A DNA stretch of 7,345 nucleotides, taken from NCBI GenBank assembly GCA_937871605.1, contig CALMRM010000081.1:1-7345 (forward strand), given 5' to 3'. The notes under the pieces were generated by a model. The model was not told where the DNA came from and did not search any database. It was given only the letters and a program-made list of their open reading frames with translations. Origin of the DNA: an uncultured Terriglobus sp. (GTDB lineage: Bacteria; Acidobacteriota; Terriglobia; Terriglobales; Acidobacteriaceae). Shown in pieces: positions 6,285-7,345 of this stretch (position 1 is the first letter of the stretch; the number at the start of each line of letters is the position of its first letter). The position numbers were made by a program, and so were the translations under genes.

Positions 6285-7345
6285 ATGATCTGTTTCTTCC
6301 GCCACGCCGCGTGGATGCTTGTTCTGTTGCCCCTCTCCTGCTGTTCGCAGAAACACACAGCCGCGTCTCACGCGCCGGAGCCGGTCGGTCCGCTTGCTGT
6401 GTTCGACACCACGGCAGGCCGCATCACCTGCCGCCTGTACGCGAAGCAGGCTCCCAGGACGACGGCAAACTTCATCGCTCTGGCGCAGGGCGCAAAGGCC
6501 TGGCACGATGCGCTGAACATGACGGATGTGCAAGGCAAACCGTTCTACGATGGCACGGCGCTGGCGGGCATCACCGATGGTATTCGCGGCGGTGACCGCC
6601 TGGGCGGCGGAGAGGGCCCGGCGGGTCCGCCCATCGCGCGCGAGACCATTCCGGGCGTTACGTTCGACCGTCCCGGCAGGCTGGCCATGGCGACGCACGG
6701 CGGCGAGATCAGCAGTTCGTTCTTCCTGATTACGCTGCATGCCGATGATGAGTTCGACAAGAACAAGCGTGGAGCCATCTTTGGCCAGTGCGATGATGCA
6801 GGTGTGGCCGTGGCCGCGCAGATTTCGCACACGCTGATGCAGGTGGGTAATCGCACGGCGCACGCCATCGCTATCAACAAGCTACGCATCGTGCAGCCCG
6901 GCGAGCCGCTGCCGCCCCTCGCCGACGATGTGCCACCGTCCAGCATCGTGCCGCAACCCGTGCCGCCCGCCACGTCCACGCTCCCTGCGCCCGACCCAAC
7001 TGGGCCCACCGCCGTCATCGACACCACCCTGGGCGCGCTCACGTGCAAGCTCTTCAGCCGCGAAGCACCCATCGCCACCGCCACGTTTACGGAACTTGCC
7101 GAGGGCAAGCGCCCTTGGACCAACCCGGCCACGCACGTGACCACAACCAAGCCCTTTTATAACGGCCTGCACATCAACCGTGTGCTGCCAGACTTCATGG
7201 TGCAGCAGCAGGACTACCCGGGTGGCGCACCTGACGCAGGGTTCGCCTACAGCATTGAAACGGTGCCTGGCTTGGAGTTTGACCGGCCAGGGCGGCTGGC
7301 CATGGCCAACGACGGCCCGGACAAGAACGACAGCTCCTTCTTCAT
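6285..7345 (+). CDS. Tandem-cyclophilin peptidyl-prolyl isomerase, probable lipoprotein (3' end outside window)
   Basis: 353 residues plus two bases are visible and the frame is open at the right edge. The ATG at 6285 has AGGA (6274-6277) seven nt upstream. A hydrophobic leader (AWMLVLLPLSCC) ends in two cysteines, Cys19 and Cys20, which suggests a lipoprotein, although the lipobox is imperfect. Two cyclophilin domains follow, at about 37-203 and from 243 onward, joined by a Pro-rich linker (about 205-242). Each begins with a matching strand (VFDTTAGRITCRLY; VIDTTLGALTCKLF) and contains an identical FDRPGRLAMA (127-136 and 332-341). Cyclophilins isomerise X-Pro bonds and help fold exported proteins. 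Domain 2 keeps the catalytic pattern: Arg299, Phe304, Met305 and Gln307 in INRVLPDFMVQQQD. Domain 1 has LAGITDGIRGGD there, two residues shorter, without the Arg, Phe or Gln, and is probably inactive or a binding module. Both domains have SSFF where the family usually has SQFF. The gene follows the hydrolase after 29 nt with no terminator seen. Confidence 0.93.
   Translation, partial: MICFFRHAAWMLVLLPLSCCSQKHTAASHAPEPVGPLAVFDTTAGRITCRLYAKQAPRTTANFIALAQGAKAWHDALNMTDVQGKPFYDGTALAGITDGIRGGDRLGGGEGPAGPPIARETIPGVTFDRPGRLAMATHGGEISSSFFLITLHADDEFDKNKRGAIFGQCDDAGVAVAAQISHTLMQVGNRTAHAIAINKLRIVQPGEPLPPLADDVPPSSIVPQPVPPATSTLPAPDPTGPTAVIDTTLGALTCKLFSREAPIATATFTELAEGKRPWTNPATHVTTTKPFYNGLHINRVLPDFMVQQQDYPGGAPDAGFAYSIETVPGLEFDRPGRLAMANDGPDKNDSSFF
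6663..7307 (+). repeat. Diverged internal duplication of the cyclophilin unit
   Basis: The best-preserved pair of segments is 6663-6692 and 7278-7307, both encoding FDRPGRLAMA. The 30 bases differ at six positions, nearly all silent third positions. This is an old coding duplication under protein-level constraint, not a recent DNA repeat. Further matching pairs are KPFYDG/KPFYNG (residues 85 and 289) and the first strands of each domain. Confidence 0.75.

Noticed and set aside
5964..6863. 299-codon open frame on the minus strand across the hydrolase and cyclophilin genes
   Set aside because: It crosses two well-supported genes, and over the cyclophilin gene it is the exact-complement frame. 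No motifs are seen.

Overview
The window looks like chromosomal DNA from a GC-rich Acidobacteriota bacterium, probably class Terriglobia (the Terriglobus, Granulicella and Edaphobacter group). This placement is an inference. It rests on the very large Oar-like TonB-dependent receptor with an N-terminal carboxypeptidase-regulatory-like domain, a family greatly expanded in that group, and on the style of the tandem cyclophilin lipoprotein. No ribosomal or other phylogenetic marker is present.

Layout. Two genes lie on the minus strand: a 1229-residue outer-membrane receptor (528-4217) and, downstream of it, the first 136 residues of an exported TPR-repeat protein (1-409, running off the left edge). 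A perfect 14-bp hairpin (475-514) separates them. Three genes lie on the plus strand: an exported protein with features of the galactose-mutarotase-like superfamily (4337-5449), a cytoplasmic metallo-beta-lactamase-fold hydrolase with all its metal ligands (5557-6255), and a probable lipoprotein with two cyclophilin domains (6285 to the right edge, partial). The two groups diverge from a 119-bp gap (4218-4336) that contains a plausible minus-strand promoter and a palindromic GGAGGCCTCC carrying the receptor's ribosome binding site.

How they may work together. Four of the five products are predicted to be exported: receptor in the outer membrane, mutarotase-like protein and TPR protein in the periplasm, cyclophilin lipoprotein membrane-anchored. 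A sugar-uptake link between the receptor and the mutarotase-like protein is possible but rests only on their divergent arrangement. The 29-nt gap between the hydrolase and the cyclophilin gene, both on the same strand, suggests co-transcription.

The most notable observation is that the first cyclophilin domain has lost the residues matching the catalytic Arg, Phe and Gln, while the second has kept them. I found no mobile element, CRISPR array, tRNA or rRNA, and no evidence for a wholly new system. The long open frames antisense to the genes are explained by codon usage.
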